Below are positions 1 through 8,168 of a stretch of DNA of 39,951 nt, piece after piece (within the stretch, counting starts at the first letter, position 1; every line of letters begins with the position of its first letter). The notes below the pieces were generated by a model. It worked only from the letters and a program-made list of their open reading frames with translations. It ran no database searches and was not told where the DNA came from. The translations under genes and the position numbers were made by a program. Source of the stretch: Candidatus Gastranaerophilales bacterium (lineage in GTDB: Bacteria > Cyanobacteriota > Vampirovibrionia > Gastranaerophilales > Gastranaerophilaceae); NCBI GenBank assembly GCA_944325825.1, contig CALVBP010000016.1, positions 1 through 39,951 on the forward strand, read 5' to 3'.

Positions 1-684
1 CCTTGGGCAAGTACATGGTATGCAAAGGTTAGAGATTATGCTGAATTTGTAGCAGAAGATGCTAAAATCAGAAAATTTATTAAAAAGAAACTTTATGCAG
101 CAGGTGTTGCAGATATACTGATTGACAGAAAATCTCAGAACACAACAATCACCGTTGTGACAGCAAAGCCGGGTATTGTTGTAGGCAGAGGCGGTCAAGG
201 TATTGAAGAACTGAAAGCTGAAGTTTCAAAATATTTAGGCAAACCTGTAATCATTAATGTGGTTGAAGTTGCCAGAATTGATGTAAACGCTTTATTGGTA
301 GCGGAATTTGTAGCTCAGCAGCTTGAAAAACGTGTTGCATTCAGACGTGCAATGAAACAAGCAATGCAGAGAACAATGAGAGCCGGAGCTCAAGGTATCA
401 AGATTATGGTATCAGGACGTTTAGGCGGTGCAGAAATTGCTCGTTCAGAATGGGCTAAAGAAGGAAGAATCCCTCTTCAAACACTCAGAGCTGATGTTGA
501 CTACGGATTTACTGAAGCCGACACAGTTATGGGTAAGATTGGTGTTAAAGTTTGGATTTTCAAAGGCAACTTAATGCCGGGTGAAAGAGCCGATATGAAC
601 ATCAAATCAAAAAGCTCAAAAGAATCAACGGGTGAAAGATTTGCAGGAAGACGCGGCAAACGTAAAGCTGTTGAGACAAAATAA
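1..684 (+). CDS. rpsC: 30S ribosomal protein S3 (5'-truncated by window edge)
   Basis: S3 binds 16S rRNA in the 30S head and lines the mRNA entry channel. The reading frame is open from base 1 ([16 protein letters not shown]...), so the gene begins upstream and a GTG at 157 is internal. The visible 227 residues hold the type-2 KH domain with its GxxG loop ([12 protein letters not shown], near visible residues 60-71), then the C-terminal S3 domain ([14 protein letters not shown]) and a Lys/Arg-rich tail. It is followed 24 nt later by rplP, the usual S10-operon order. Confidence 0.97.
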   Translation, partial: PWASTWYAKVRDYAEFVAEDAKIRKFIKKKLYAAGVADILIDRKSQNTTITVVTAKPGIVVGRGGQGIEELKAEVSKYLGKPVIINVVEVARIDVNALLVAEFVAQQLEKRVAFRRAMKQAMQRTMRAGAQGIKIMVSGRLGGAEIARSEWAKEGRIPLQTLRADVDYGFTEADTVMGKIGVKVWIFKGNLMPGERADMNIKSKSSKESTGERFAGRRGKRKAVETK

Positions 685-708
685 GAAAAATATTAGGAGA
701 ACAATATA

Positions 709-1122
709 ATGTTAATGCCGAAAAAAACAAAATACCGCAAAATGATGAAAGGAAGAATGAAAGGTACTGAAACAAGAGGTACTGAGTTTGAATTTGGTCG
801 TTATGCATTAAAAGCTCTTGAACCTGGTTGGATTACAAGCCGTCAGATTGAAGCAGCAAGACGTGCAATGACCCGTGAAATCAAACGTGGCGGTAACGTT
901 TGGATAAAGATATTCCCGGATAAACCGATTACTGCAAAACCGGCAGAAACTCGTATGGGTTCCGGTAAGGGTAACGTTGAATACTGGGTAGCAGTAGTAA
1001 AACCAAACAGAATCTTGTTTGAACTTGATTACTTTGACAGGGCTGTTGCTATTAATGCTCTTGAGCTTGCAGCACAAAAGTTGCCTATCAAAGTTAAAGT
1101 TATCGAAAAAGAAGCTGAATAA
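709..1122 (+). CDS. rplP: 50S ribosomal protein L16
   Basis: L16 helps shape the A-site tRNA pocket of the 50S subunit. At 137 aa it has the usual length. It begins [19 protein letters not shown], matching the conserved MLxPKRTKYRK start, and carries [19 protein letters not shown] and the [12 protein letters not shown] segment typical of the family. The first ATG (709) is chosen because AGGAG lies at 694-698; a second ATG two codons on is less likely. It sits between rpsC and rpmC in one transcription unit. Confidence 0.97.
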   Translation: MLMPKKTKYRKMMKGRMKGTETRGTEFEFGRYALKALEPGWITSRQIEAARRAMTREIKRGGNVWIKIFPDKPITAKPAETRMGSGKGNVEYWVAVVKPNRILFELDYFDRAVAINALELAAQKLPIKVKVIEKEAE

Positions 1123-1140
1123 TTAAAGGAAAATATAACA

Positions 1141-1347
1141 ATGAAATTAAGTGAAATGCGTGAAAAAACAGTTGATGAGTTAAAGCAGTTTGTGCTTGAT
1201 TCAAAGAAACAGTTACTTGATTGCAGAATCAAAAAGACAATGCACAAGTTAGAGAATACTGCAGAAATTTCAAAAACAAAACGCTTAATAGCTCAAGCAA
1301 AAACTGTTATAAGTGAAAAGGAAGCTGCAAGTGAAGCTAAATCATAA
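1141..1347 (+). CDS. rpmC: 50S ribosomal protein L29
   Basis: L29 is a small two-helix protein near the polypeptide exit tunnel of the 50S subunit. The 68-aa product starts MKLSEMREKTVDELKQ and has the family pattern of a first helix ending in the KKQLLDCRIKK stretch and a second with KTKRLIAQAKTV. AAAGGA lies upstream of the ATG. It follows rplP by 18 nt and precedes rpsQ by 23 nt. Confidence 0.93.
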   Translation: MKLSEMREKTVDELKQFVLDSKKQLLDCRIKKTMHKLENTAEISKTKRLIAQAKTVISEKEAASEAKS

Positions 1348-1370
1348 GCTGCTTGCAAAGGAGATAACAA

Positions 1371-1616
1371 ATGCCTAAAAAAGAAAAACAAGGTGTAGTA
1401 ATAAGTGACAAAATGGACAAAACTGTAGTTGTGAAAGTTGCGTCATATAATCCGCACCCGAAGTATAAGAAAATTATTGAATCAAACAAAAACTACAAAG
1501 CTCATGATGAAAAGAATGAATGCGGTATTGGTGATGTAGTAAGAATTATTGAATCAAAGCCGATTTCAGGAAGCAAAAGATGGGTTGTAGAATCCATAGT
1601 AGAAAAAGCTAAGTAG
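1371..1616 (+). CDS. rpsQ: 30S ribosomal protein S17
   Basis: S17 is an OB-fold protein that binds 16S rRNA early in 30S assembly. The 81-aa product shows the signature KQGVVISDKMDKTVVVKV, then HPKYKKIIESNKNYKAHDE and the GDVVRIIESKPISGSKRW block, all diagnostic of S17. AAAGGAGATAACAA precedes the ATG. The next gene, rplN, is 176 nt away, an unusually long gap for this operon. Confidence 0.96.
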   Translation: MPKKEKQGVVISDKMDKTVVVKVASYNPHPKYKKIIESNKNYKAHDEKNECGIGDVVRIIESKPISGSKRWVVESIVEKAK

Positions 1617-1792
1617 TTGGGTAAGTGATTGAGTGATCAACTAACTAAGTAATTAAGCGTGGTATTTAATTTGTTAGTTATGTTTCACAAAATCATGCAA
1701 ACACGCAAACATCATTATCTCAAAGATAATGCGCTGTGAAAGAATGTAGGTTGAGGGTTATACCCCAACGGTAATTAAAAGGAAACAGAAAA
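1617..1792 (+). other. Long spacer inside the S10 operon with a hairpin
   Basis: This is 176 nt between rpsQ and rplN, where most genomes have a few tens of bases. It holds an AT-rich stretch and a perfect 7-bp stem (CATTATC at 1713-1719, loop TCAAA, GATAATG at 1725-1731). No T-run follows, so it is not an obvious terminator. An mRNA-processing or attenuation site is possible but unproven. Confidence 0.4.
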
Positions 1793-2161
1793 ATGATACA
1801 ACAAGAAACAAGACTAGTAGTAGCAGATAACACAGGTGCTAAAGAATTATTAGTTATTCGCGTAATGGGCAGTTCTAATAAAAAATTCGCTGCTGTAGGT
1901 GATGTTGTTGTTGCGACTGTTAAGGATGCAACTCCAAATATGACCGTTAAGAAATCAGAAGTTGTAAAAGCTGTTATCGTTAGAACAAAACATGATATCA
2001 AGCGTGCTGACGGATCTGTTATAAGATTTGACGAAAATGCAGCTGTTATTATTAACAAAGACGGTAACCCGCGCGGAACCCGTGTATTTGGGCCTGTAGC
2101 AAGAGAATTAAGAGACAAAAACTTTATGAAGATTGTTTCACTTGCTCCGGAAGTTATCTAA
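1793..2161 (+). CDS. rplN: 50S ribosomal protein L14
   Basis: L14 sits at the subunit interface of the 50S and takes part in bridges to the 30S. The 122-aa length is standard. The sequence starts [20 protein letters not shown] and contains [11 protein letters not shown], the VVRTK-like block [15 protein letters not shown] and the conserved [13 protein letters not shown] near the C-terminus. AAAGGAA precedes the ATG. It lies between rpsQ and rplX as in other bacteria. Confidence 0.97.
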   Translation: MIQQETRLVVADNTGAKELLVIRVMGSSNKKFAAVGDVVVATVKDATPNMTVKKSEVVKAVIVRTKHDIKRADGSVIRFDENAAVIINKDGNPRGTRVFGPVARELRDKNFMKIVSLAPEVI

Positions 2162-2259
2162 TTCATCTTGAGCGCAAGTAAGAGTTAAGAATAGATAAAC
2201 CCGAAAATCTCTGTAAAAATAGAGAAATCTCAAATTCAAATAATAAATGGAGAAATAAA

Positions 2260-2595
2260 ATGGCAGAAAGTAAAAAAAGCTTGCATGTAAAAACCGGTGA
2301 CAGAGTAGTCATCACTGCAGGCAAGGATAAAGGAAAACAAGGTAACATTAAAAAAGCTCTTCCTTCAGAAGGTAAAGTTATTGTTGAAGGTGCTAATATG
2401 ATTACCAAGGCTACCAAAGCAAATCCTGCATACGGAATTCAAGGCGGATTAATCAAGAAGGAAGCTCCTCTTGATGCATCCAACGTTATGATTGTATGCC
2501 CGAGCTGCGAAAAGCCTACCAGAATCAAACACTCCGTTGTTGACGGGAAAAAAGTTCGTGTTTGTAAAAAATGTGGTGAACAGTTAGACGTTTAA
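2260..2595 (+). CDS. rplX: 50S ribosomal protein L24 with zinc-ribbon-like C-terminus
   Basis: L24 is an assembly initiator of the 50S subunit. The 111-aa product has an N-terminal KOW motif (HVKTGDRVVITAGKDKGKQG) followed by the conserved VEGANMITKATK block. The C-terminus carries two Cys pairs, CPSC and CKKC, about 30 residues apart, resembling the zinc-ribbon extension seen in several L24 proteins. GGAGAAATAAA lies before the ATG. The 98-nt spacer upstream shows no other gene. Confidence 0.95.
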   Translation: MAESKKSLHVKTGDRVVITAGKDKGKQGNIKKALPSEGKVIVEGANMITKATKANPAYGIQGGLIKKEAPLDASNVMIVCPSCEKPTRIKHSVVDGKKVRVCKKCGEQLDV

Positions 2596-2610
2596 CATAG
2601 GTCGGGGTAA

Positions 2611-2669
2611 GGAGGGTGTATCTGTTACATCTTCCAACCAGTAAGTAAAATTTGTCTTATTTTATTTAC
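2611..2669 (+). other. Two hairpins between rplX and rplE
   Basis: The 115-nt rplX-rplE spacer can fold twice. GGAGGGTGTA (2611-2620) pairs with TACATCTTCC (2626-2635) if two G-U pairs are allowed. GTAAGTAAAAT (2641-2651) pairs with ATTTTATTTAC (2659-2669) with one mismatch. Neither ends in a clean T-run, so a classic terminator is unlikely. A ribosomal-protein autoregulatory site is one possibility, not tested. Confidence 0.35.
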
Positions 2670-2710
2670 CCCCCTGATGTTGATACCGTCTTAGTAAAGA
2701 GGAAAGAAAA

Positions 2711-3274
2711 ATGACAAAGACAAAAAGCTTAAAAGCAAAATACAATGAAGAAGTAAAAGCAGCACTCAAGGAAAAATTCGGTTATAAAAATGACCTTATG
2801 ATTCCGAAACTCCACAAGATTGTTTTGAACATGGGTGTTGGAGAAGCTTCTCACAACTCAAAGATTGCTGATGCTATCCAAGCTCAATTAACAAAAATTG
2901 CCGGACAAAAGGCAATGGTTACAAAAGCTAAAAAATCAATCGCTACATTCAAGTTAAGAGAAGGTATGCCGGTTGGTGCTATGGTTACAATTCGTGGTGA
3001 AAGAATGTATGATTTCCTTCAGAAATTAATTTGTGTTGTTTTACCTCGTATCCGTGACTTTAGAGGGATTTCAGCTAAAAGTTTTGACGGCAGAGGCAAC
3101 TACACTTTAGGTTTGAAGGAACAGGCTTTGTTCCCTGAAATCACATATGAAGAAGTTGATTTGGTAAAAGGTATGAACGTATCTATTATCACAACTGCTA
3201 AAACTGATGATGAAGCAAGAGAATTGCTCAGATTATTGGGTATGCCTTTTAAAGGAATGGGTGCTCAAAAATAG
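2711..3274 (+). CDS. rplE: 50S ribosomal protein L5
   Basis: L5 binds 5S rRNA and contacts P-site tRNA in the central protuberance. The 187-aa product matches the usual about 180 aa. It has [14 protein letters not shown] near residue 35, the [19 protein letters not shown] block, and [18 protein letters not shown] followed by EQALFPEI, all hallmark L5 segments. GAGGAAAGAAAA precedes the ATG. It is upstream of rpsN, the normal order. Confidence 0.97.
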   Translation: MTKTKSLKAKYNEEVKAALKEKFGYKNDLMIPKLHKIVLNMGVGEASHNSKIADAIQAQLTKIAGQKAMVTKAKKSIATFKLREGMPVGAMVTIRGERMYDFLQKLICVVLPRIRDFRGISAKSFDGRGNYTLGLKEQALFPEITYEEVDLVKGMNVSIITTAKTDDEARELLRLLGMPFKGMGAQK

Positions 3275-3351
3275 TAATCGGCATAGATGGATTAAACAAA
3301 AAGTCCCGATTATGCTAGAATGTAAGTAAGAAATGAATAAAGGAGAAAATC

Positions 3352-3558
3352 ATGGCTAAAAAAGCGATGATAAATAAAGAACAAAAAAGAGAAATGTTAG
3401 CAGCTCAGGGTAAGTACCCGAGAGTCAGACTTCACAACAGATGCAGTATTTGCGGCAGACCTCACGGTTTCCACAGAGATTTTGGTCTTTGCAGAATCTG
3501 TTTGAGAAAAATGGCTCACCAGGGATTACTTCCGGGTGTTACTAAAGCTTCCTGGTAA
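3352..3558 (+). CDS. rpsN: 30S ribosomal protein S14, zinc-binding type
   Basis: S14 is needed for assembly of the 30S head. This is the short zinc-binding form (68 aa). Two Cys pairs, CSIC and CRIC, flank [12 protein letters not shown], the Zn-type S14 signature, and the C-terminus reads [24 protein letters not shown] precedes the ATG. In most bacteria rpsH follows directly; here no ribosomal gene follows and the operon runs into a spacer with a terminator at 3714-3748. Confidence 0.96.
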   Translation: MAKKAMINKEQKREMLAAQGKYPRVRLHNRCSICGRPHGFHRDFGLCRICLRKMAHQGLLPGVTKASW

Positions 3559-3628
3559 GGGGTAAATTAGAAAGAAGGGCTGTCTCTGCCGGAAGGTAGG
3601 ATTCTATGTTGGAACAGTTCTCTTGAAT

Positions 3629-3659
3629 TTGCACCTGTGCCGGTTTGTACTGGTATAAT
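3629..3659 (+). promoter_or_regulatory. Possible promoter for a short transcript
   Basis: A TATAAT box at 3654-3659 lies 19 bp after TTGCAC (3629-3634). A transcript starting near 3666 would run about 80 nt to the terminator at 3714-3748 and contains no credible coding sequence. A small RNA is conceivable. It may also be a chance match in AT-rich DNA. Confidence 0.25.
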
Positions 3660-3713
3660 GAAAAATGCAGTATATAGTTCTGTGTTGTATCAGGTAGAAT
3701 TTAATATATTTAT

Positions 3714-3748
3714 AAAAAAAGAACCTTTTAATAAGGTTCTTTTTTTTA
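3714..3748. terminator. Terminator closing the ribosomal operon
   Basis: GAACCTT (3721-3727), loop TTAAT and AAGGTTC (3733-3739) form a stem preceded by seven A and followed by nine T. The A-tract extends the stem, and the structure would work in both directions. It lies 155 nt after rpsN. Confidence 0.9.
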
Positions 3749-3818
3749 TTCCGGTTTTGAGCCGGAATCTATCAATGTTGGTTTTGTATTGAATGGATAG
3801 ACCCTGAATCGAGTTCAG
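3748..3818. repeat. Intergenic repeat type R, copy 1
   Basis: It starts with the dyad ATTCCGG...CCGGAAT, followed by a 47-nt tract (3764-3810) identical to 4141-4187. The next eight bases differ by one (GAGTTCAG versus AAGTTCAG). It lies directly after the operon terminator. Confidence 0.85.
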
Positions 3819-3869
3819 CATGCCAGGCTATACAAATACCTTATTTCCCATTCACTGGTATTTAGAGCA

Positions 3870-3905
3870 TTTCTTTCTTTTTTTTACGATGAAAAAAGAA
3901 AGAAA
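3870..3905. repeat. A/T hairpin repeat type T, copy 1
   Basis: TTTCTTTCTTTTTTTT (3870-3885) faces GAAAAAAGAAAGAAA (3891-3905). A longer version with the same arms and a similar downstream CAAAGAAAGAAA tail occurs at 27297-27342, so this is a dispersed intergenic element and not a simple poly-purine accident. Confidence 0.7.
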
Positions 3906-3980
3906 CGCTCCCAAAGAAAGAAAAACCCGTGCTGCTGAATTTTTCTGACGAAAAATTCTTGTGTTTGCTCCCCACCCTAA

Positions 3981-4001
3981 CCCTCCCCGAATTGGGGAGG
4001 G
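3981..4001. repeat. GC-rich hairpin repeat, copy 1
   Basis: CCCTCCCC, loop GAATT, GGGGAGGG. A second copy at 4223-4243 differs only in the loop, and the flanks (CCCCACCC before, GAAT/GAATTAGT after) are shared too. Confidence 0.8.
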
Positions 4002-4123
4002 AATAAGTATATTTACCCCCGTCATACTGAGCGTAAGCGAAGTATAGCAAGGTTTAATAGCAAAAACTCCCAATTATTGCGATTCTTCGGCTAATGCCTC
4101 AGAACGACGAATTGAACTCTGCC

Positions 4124-4195
4124 ATTCCGGGCTTTGACCCGGAATCTATCAATGTTGGTTTTGTATTGAATGGATAGACCCTGAATCAAGTTCAG
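4124..4195. repeat. Intergenic repeat type R, copy 2
   Basis: Second copy of the element at 3748. Its leading 22-nt dyad (4124-4145) is the exact reverse complement of 27396-27417, so the unit is dispersed in both orientations. The 47-nt core 4141-4187 equals 3764-3810. Confidence 0.85.
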
Positions 4196-4222
4196 GGTGA
4201 CGAACCACAGCCCCCACCCCAG

Positions 4223-4243
4223 CCCTCCCCGAGTTGGGGAGGG
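4223..4243. repeat. GC-rich hairpin repeat, copy 2
   Basis: CCCTCCCC, loop GAGTT, GGGGAGGG. It has the same stem as 3981-4001 with one base changed in the loop. Confidence 0.8.
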
Positions 4244-4405
4244 AATTAGTTTTATTCTTAGTCACCCCTTTTGCAATAGTATGTTATTAATAAATATTAA
4301 TTTTTGTAAATATTATTGCTATTATACTAAAGTTTTTCAAAAAATGGTCGTTATGTTTTTGTATAAGATGTTTAGGATTTAATTCATTAACGAAAGGAGT
4401 AATTT

Positions 4406-5347
4406 ATGGGAATTGAATTCAACCCCCAAAACTTTGATGCAAAAGAGATTTTTAATAAGCTTGATGCTGCCGATGGTAAAAAGGACGGTAAAATAAACAA
4501 GTCTATCTGGAACGAGTTTGCAGCTGCGGCCGAAGGTAACACTATCAAGAATTATATTGAGGAAGAAAATGCAATTAAGGCAATCGAAAGATATCTTGCT
4601 AAAGCTAATGATGAAGTCAAAGGTAAAGTTGCAGATTTTTTAAACAATCCGGAAATGGCGGCAGAAGGGAATAAAGCAACAGAAGAAGCTCCTGTACAAA
4701 ATGATAATGCATCAACTTCTAAACCAGTAGAAACAGAAAATTATGAAGGTTATTCTTTTAGTAAACAGGATTTACCGTCACAATATGGCTCAAATAGATT
4801 GGAATCCCAAATTACATATTGGCATCCTACAACAACGGAGGATGAACGTAAGCAAGCTTTAAATTTTTATGGACCAAATGGCAGAACTTATGTTAAAGCA
4901 TTGAAAGATATTGAGGACCTAATAGAAAGCGTTAAAGATAGGATAGAACGAGAAGAAGAATCATTACCAATAGACAGTCTAAGTATGGCAGATGCCATGA
5001 GGAACACTGCCAGAATTGAACGCGGTGTTGCTTATGAAACTATTAACCGTCTTTATCAGGATGAAAAGGATAGAGCAGAAAATAAAGCTGCGGTAGATAC
5101 CCAATATGAATCATATTTAGAGGACATTAGTGACTGGGAAATAAAAACAATAATAAATAAAATGACGGATGAGGAACTCGAAATCTATAATTCAGCAATG
5201 GCTGATATGCAAGAAATTGAAAATAAATATCCCAATGTAAAAACATGTTTGGATGACCTAGTTGGAGAACACGAAAACCGGGAAAAATACACAGACCCTG
5301 CAATGGCTAAATGGGCTAGCGAGCACTTTCCGCAAACAGAATATTAA
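4406..5347 (+). CDS. Hypothetical protein with EF-hand-like N-terminus
   Basis: I do not recognise this 313-aa protein. Residues about 16-33 (LDAADGKKDGKINKSIWNEF) resemble an EF-hand loop (D-x-x-D-x-x-x-D-G-x-I) followed by a W-N-x-F helix. The rest is acidic and helical with a low-complexity linker around residues 88-110. No signal peptide or membrane segment is evident. AAAGGAG lies at the right distance before the ATG. A similar short W-x-x-(F/I) helix with an N/D-rich lead-in appears in the putative metallopeptidase at 35087-36415, which may point to a shared targeting module; that link is weak. Confidence 0.75.
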   Translation: MGIEFNPQNFDAKEIFNKLDAADGKKDGKINKSIWNEFAAAAEGNTIKNYIEEENAIKAIERYLAKANDEVKGKVADFLNNPEMAAEGNKATEEAPVQNDNASTSKPVETENYEGYSFSKQDLPSQYGSNRLESQITYWHPTTTEDERKQALNFYGPNGRTYVKALKDIEDLIESVKDRIEREEESLPIDSLSMADAMRNTARIERGVAYETINRLYQDEKDRAENKAAVDTQYESYLEDISDWEIKTIINKMTDEELEIYNSAMADMQEIENKYPNVKTCLDDLVGEHENREKYTDPAMAKWASEHFPQTEY

Positions 5348-5366
5348 ATAACCGGACAATTCAGAA

Positions 5367-5400
5367 ATTCAAGGGGTTGATAACACAATACCCCTTGAAT
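5367..5400. terminator. Bidirectional terminator between convergent genes
   Basis: ATTCAAGGGG (5367-5376) pairs perfectly with CCCCTTGAAT (5391-5400) across a 14-nt loop, between the convergent 3' ends of the 4406 gene and proS. The T-rich tail is weak, so efficiency is uncertain. Confidence 0.65.
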
Positions 5401-5410
5401 CTTTATATTA

Positions 5411-7159
5411 CTACAAATTATGTACGGCCGTAACTACAATCTCAGCTGCATCTTCCGGCTTGATATTAGAAATTTCGTCTGTTTCTCTCACTTTAAACTC
5501 GACCAGACCCTCGCTTATTCCCTTACCGACTGTAATACGGTACGGGAATCCGATTAAGTCCGCATCTTTAAATTTTACACCGGCTCGTTCGTCACGGTCA
5601 TCAAATACAGCTTCAACACCGTGCTTAATAAGTGTTTTATAAATATCTTCAGCTACTTTCATCTGCTGCTCATCTTTTGTGCTCACAGGAATTATTACTA
5701 CATGATATGGAGCAATAGAAAGAGGCCATTTTATACCGTGGTCATCGTAGTGAGCTTCTACAGCGGCAGCTGCGGTTCTTGAAATCCCGATTCCATAACA
5801 GCCCATAATATAAGGTTTTGTTTTACCGTCAATATCAGTAAATACAGCGTTCATAGGTTTAGAATACTTTGTCCCTAACTGGAAGATATTACCTACTTCA
5901 ATCCCTCTTGTAACCTTTAGAGGCTTTCCGCATTGAGGGCAAAGTTCTCCTGCTTCTACAAGTCTTATATCTGTTACAATTTCCGGCAGTTTAACTTCGC
6001 TGTTCCAGTTATATCCTACACCGTGTTTATCTTTTTGATTAATTCCGATAACAAAGTTTTTCATTTCTTTAACTGTGTTATCGGCTATTACAGTAATTGG
6101 ATAGTCATTGTATTCTTTCAAGCCGTTCGGTCCGATAAATCCTTTTGCGGCATCAAATCCGTTTACCCCCATCATTTCTTCAATCTCTCCGGCTGTAGCA
6201 ATACGGATATCAGAACCGCCTGCGGCATTCATAAGTTTTGTTTCTTCAACCTGTTTATCTCCTCTAATGAGCGCAAGTACAGGCTTTTTGTCTACAATAT
6301 AGACAAGAGTTTTAACAATTAAAGTAGCCGGAATGTTTAAGAAATCGCACAATTCTTCTATTGAAAGTGTATCCGGTGTATCTATGATTTTAGCTGTTGA
6401 CCATTCACCGGTAATATTTACCCCCTCTGTTGGTAGGTTTGAAACTGCGTGGTTTGAGTTAGCGGAATAGTCGCAGCTGTCGCAGTAAAATACGTCATTT
6501 TCTCCTGCATCAGTATCCGTTATAACCATAAATTCATGGCTTACGCTTCCGCCGATTGCGCCGGAATCTGACTGAACCATTTTGGTATTTAATCCGCAGC
6601 GCTTAAAGATTTTTGTATAAGCCTGAGCCATATTTTGGTATTCTTTTTCAAGCCCTTCTTGTGTTGTGTCAAAACTGTAGGCATCTTTCATAATAAATTC
6701 TCTGCCTCTTAAAAGCCCGAATCTCGGACGGACTTCATCCCGGAACTTAGATTGAATCTGATACAGATTAACAGGCAGTTGTTTATAGGATTTTAAGCCG
6801 TCACGTGCAATAGAAGTAATAATTTCTTCGTGGGTTGGTCCAAGGCACATTTCTCTGTCGTGGCGGTCTTTTAGTCTCATAAGTTCACGCCCGTATACTT
6901 CCCAGCGCCCGGATTCTTCCCAGAGTTCTTTTGGCTGAACAAACGGCATCAAAAGTTCCTGTGCACCGGCTGCATCCATTTCTTCACGAACAATATTTTC
7001 AATCTTTTTTAGAACTCTCCACATAAGGGGCAAATAATTATAAACACCGGATGTGAGCTTTCTTATATAACCGGCTCTAACAAGCATTTTATGAGAAATG
7101 ACTTCCGCATCTGACGGGAATTCTCTTAAAGTCTGTACAAACAATTTTGACATTTTCAT
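5411..7159 (-). CDS. proS: Prolyl-tRNA synthetase
   Basis: It charges tRNA-Pro with proline in the cytoplasm. This is the bacterial (INS-containing) class II form, 582 aa. Motif 2 is FRDEVRPRFGLLRGREF with MKDAYSF following; motif 3 is GCYGIGISRTAAAAVE. Between them lies the insertion editing domain that removes mischarged alanine, with a CDSCDY segment at its start. The C-terminal anticodon-binding domain holds GVEAVFDDRDERAGVKFKDADLIGFP. The start is set at ATG 7159 (MKMSKLFVQTLREFPSD): GAGG lies 9 nt upstream and a longer frame has no family match. An extended -10 box sits at 7186-7194. Confidence 0.97.
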   Translation of the reverse strand: MKMSKLFVQTLREFPSDAEVISHKMLVRAGYIRKLTSGVYNYLPLMWRVLKKIENIVREEMDAAGAQELLMPFVQPKELWEESGRWEVYGRELMRLKDRHDREMCLGPTHEEIITSIARDGLKSYKQLPVNLYQIQSKFRDEVRPRFGLLRGREFIMKDAYSFDTTQEGLEKEYQNMAQAYTKIFKRCGLNTKMVQSDSGAIGGSVSHEFMVITDTDAGENDVFYCDSCDYSANSNHAVSNLPTEGVNITGEWSTAKIIDTPDTLSIEELCDFLNIPATLIVKTLVYIVDKKPVLALIRGDKQVEETKLMNAAGGSDIRIATAGEIEEMMGVNGFDAAKGFIGPNGLKEYNDYPITVIADNTVKEMKNFVIGINQKDKHGVGYNWNSEVKLPEIVTDIRLVEAGELCPQCGKPLKVTRGIEVGNIFQLGTKYSKPMNAVFTDIDGKTKPYIMGCYGIGISRTAAAAVEAHYDDHGIKWPLSIAPYHVVIIPVSTKDEQQMKVAEDIYKTLIKHGVEAVFDDRDERAGVKFKDADLIGFPYRITVGKGISEGLVEFKVRETDEISNIKPEDAAEIVVTAVHNL

Positions 7160-7185
7160 AGTTTCATATCCTCTTTTCTTTAATA

Positions 7186-7194
7186 ATTTTACCA
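7186..7194 (-). promoter_or_regulatory. Extended -10 element for proS
   Basis: On the minus strand this reads TGGTAAAAT, a TGn-type extended -10 box. It is 27 nt upstream of the chosen proS start and leaves room for the GAGG ribosome site. Confidence 0.5.
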
Positions 7195-7234
7195 TAAACT
7201 TGTCCGGAGTGTACTTTTTGTGTAAGCTTTAGGT

Positions 7235-8161
7235 ATGTTTTTTAACGGAACGGATAAAAGATACAATCAATACAGCGAGTTTTTGAAACAAAAATTTGGC
7301 GCCAAAGTGTATAAAATTACTCTTGATGCGGGATTTTCCTGCCCGAATAGAGACGGAACCATATCAAGCAGCGGGTGTATTTTTTGTGACGACGGCGGAA
7401 GTTTTTCTCAGGCTCATTCAAACAGGCTTTCTGTTGAAGAACAGGTTCGAGTCGGGGCAGAGACCTTAGCTAAAAGATTTAAGGCGAAAAAGTTTATGTC
7501 TTATTTTCAGGCTTTTACAAATACTTATAAACCGGTTAATGAGCTTGAAAAAATATACAAGGCTTCTCTCAATTATCCTGATATTGTGGGAATATCCATA
7601 GGAACACGTCCGGATTGTATTGACGATGACAAACTGAAGCTAATTTCTTCATTTACTCCCGATTATTATACCTGGATTGAATATGGGCTGCAGTCGGTGC
7701 ATGATAAAACTTTAAAAAAAATTAACAGAGGTCATGATTACAAGTGTTTTTTAAAAGCTTATGAAAAAACAAAGAATTACGGAATAAATACCTGTCTCCA
7801 TATTATTTTAAACCTGTTTGAGACCTATGATGAGATGATGGAAACCGCCAGAACAATAGCAAAACTTGAACCTGACGGGGTTAAAATTCATATGCTTGTG
7901 GCTCTTGAAGGGACAAGAGTCGCAGATATGTACAGAAACGGTGAAATAGATTTTATGACAGAGGATGAGTATGTTTCAACTGTCTGCGACTTTTTAGAAT
8001 ATTTACCCCCTAAGACAACAATCCACCGCCTCGCTGGAAACGGTTTAAGGACAGAACTGGTTGCTCCAAGATGGATAGGTAAAAAGCTGGATACTCTTAA
8101 TAGAATCGACAGAGAACTGGAAAGGCGCGGAAGTAGACAAGGCGCAAAGTTTAGCATATAA
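7235..8161 (+). CDS. Radical SAM protein (YhcC/YtqA-like)
   Basis: The 308-aa product belongs to the radical SAM superfamily. The cluster motif is near residues 30-47 (CPNRDGTISSSGCIFCDD), with spacing C-x9-C-x2-C as in the YhcC/YtqA (TIGR01212) family; GFSCPNRDGT and the YFQAFTNTY motif around residue 90 fit it well. The substrate of this family is not settled, and an RNA-modification role has been proposed. No Shine-Dalgarno is visible before the ATG at 7235. A TTGTCC-N17-TAAGCT pair ends 6 nt before it, compatible with a leaderless start. It diverges from proS and is followed by smpB. Confidence 0.88.
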   Translation: MFFNGTDKRYNQYSEFLKQKFGAKVYKITLDAGFSCPNRDGTISSSGCIFCDDGGSFSQAHSNRLSVEEQVRVGAETLAKRFKAKKFMSYFQAFTNTYKPVNELEKIYKASLNYPDIVGISIGTRPDCIDDDKLKLISSFTPDYYTWIEYGLQSVHDKTLKKINRGHDYKCFLKAYEKTKNYGINTCLHIILNLFETYDEMMETARTIAKLEPDGVKIHMLVALEGTRVADMYRNGEIDFMTEDEYVSTVCDFLEYLPPKTTIHRLAGNGLRTELVAPRWIGKKLDTLNRIDRELERRGSRQGAKFSI

Positions 8162-8162
8162 T
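8134..8162 (+). promoter_or_regulatory. Promoter of smpB, predicted leaderless
   Basis: TAGACA (8134-8139), a 17-bp spacer and TATAAT (8157-8162) form a near-consensus sigma-70 promoter. Exactly 6 nt separate TATAAT from the smpB ATG, placing the A of the start codon at the expected +1. No ribosome binding site fits in between. Confidence 0.65.
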
Positions 8163-8168
8163 TAACCT

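Larger units (their letters stand above)
3559..4405. other. Repeat-rich intergenic region, no gene supported
   Basis: This 847-nt stretch between rpsN and the 4406 gene holds the terminator, two copies of a directly repeated element (3748-3818 and 4124-4195), two GC-rich hairpins of one type, an A/T hairpin also found near 27300, and fragments resembling CATTCTGAG-type intergenic repeats (around 4020-4050 and 4080-4108). Short open frames here are translations of these repeats and are not called as genes. Confidence 0.8.

Noticed and set aside
1720-2118. Minus-strand frame of 132 codons opposite rplN
   Set aside because: A shadow of the ribosomal gene on the other strand, with no ribosome site.
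3852-4382. Open frames of 61-73 codons after the ribosomal operon
   Set aside because: They fall in dispersed repeats and low-complexity A/T hairpins, on both strands, with no family likeness or ribosome site.
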